Below are positions 63,838-64,000 of a stretch of DNA of 64,000 nt, in pieces. The stretch comes from Bacteroidota bacterium (GTDB lineage: Bacteria > Bacteroidota > Ignavibacteria > Ignavibacteriales > Melioribacteraceae): NCBI GenBank assembly GCA_018818065.1, contig JAHISV010000005.1, forward strand, positions 292,527 to 356,526, read 5' to 3'. The translations under genes were made by a program, and so were the position numbers. Within the stretch, counting starts at the first letter, position 1. Each line of letters opens with the position of its first letter. The notes under the pieces are model-generated. The model saw only the letters and a list, made by a program, of their open reading frames with translations, made no database searches and was not told the DNA's origin.

Positions 63838-64000
63838 ATGAGAAAAATATTTAGTGTTATTGCGCTTGCCGTAATTCTGGTTGGATGTTCCGAAAATAAA
63901 TCTACAGGGATTAAAGATATTATCCCACCGGTTAAGCTTACTGCTGGGGTAGAAAAAACAGTTATCATTAGTGATCTTTTTTATGCTCCTAATTATCAGC
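63838..64000 (+). CDS. Lipoprotein gene, 3'-truncated by window edge
   Basis: 54 residues visible. It opens with a lipoprotein signal (MRKIFSVIALAVILVGC; lipobox VGCSE) and continues ENKSTGIKDIIPPVKLTAG...VIISDLFYAPNYQ. It follows the MFS stop codon by 2 nt. Given the operon it may be another periplasmic or surface starch enzyme or binding protein, but too little is present to assign a family. Confidence 0.6.
   Translation, partial: MRKIFSVIALAVILVGCSENKSTGIKDIIPPVKLTAGVEKTVIISDLFYAPNYQ

Noticed and set aside
1..64000. CRISPR array, insertion sequence, prophage or toxin-antitoxin system
   Set aside because: No regularly spaced direct repeats, transposase, integrase, phage structural or toxin/antitoxin motifs were found in any frame read.

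Overview
The window reads as a chromosomal segment of a Gram-negative bacterium of the Bacteroidota/Chlorobi/Ignavibacteria assemblage. This rests on a SusC/SusD/SusE outer-membrane glycan system, a secreted amylase ending in a type IX secretion (type A) sorting domain with a YPNPFNP motif, lipid A/Kdo and GT9 genes, two TATCTTTG elements matching the Bacteroidota -7 consensus TAnnTTTG, and moderately AT-rich DNA. The exact lineage is inference; Ignavibacteria-like is my best guess. No rRNA, tRNA, CRISPR array, insertion sequence or prophage was seen.

Layout. 0-8 kb: a 5'-truncated SDR oxidoreductase, a YciO/Sua5 protein, a queC-queF-tyrosine phenol-lyase run, glnD and a small degenerate glutamate-racemase-like protein. 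7.6-16 kb: NUDIX hydrolase, lipocalin lipoprotein, YkvA protein, S9 peptidase, an outer-membrane barrel, small membrane proteins, a methyltransferase, a VOC protein and a PEGA/propeller lipoprotein. 16-21.3 kb: a tight five-gene minus-strand operon encoding a GNAT acetyltransferase, an ornithine-racemase-like PLP enzyme, a SAM methyltransferase, a sodium:solute symporter and an alanine racemase. This looks like an undescribed amino-acid (probably D-amino-acid) modification/transport pathway and is the main candidate novel system. 21.6-29.6 kb: a tripartite RND efflux pump with its two-component system; nearly identical 18-bp direct-repeat boxes precede both operons. 29.7-42 kb: exported beta-carbonic anhydrase, leuS, serS, a heterodimeric ABC exporter, fbp, a GT9 glycosyltransferase and Kdo transferase. 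42-46 kb: a soluble multi-PAS hybrid histidine kinase and a VanX-like dipeptidase.

46-64 kb is a starch/maltodextrin utilisation locus: malQ, three GH13 enzymes, susC-susD-susE, an SLC45-like MFS permease and the start of another lipoprotein. LacI-type operator-like palindromes (CGCAATCGTTTGCG and a one-mismatch copy) lie before the sus genes and in the divergent region between the T9SS amylase and the MFS permease, suggesting one LacI-family maltodextrin regulator encoded outside the window. The expected flow is extracellular or surface cleavage (T9SS-exported amylase, SusE/SusD capture), SusC uptake, periplasmic GH13 cleavage, MFS import, and MalQ disproportionation in the cytoplasm.

Start codons were moved from the longest open frame wherever a ribosome-binding site or signal peptide supported it. 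All functions are assigned by reading motifs; no database search was run.
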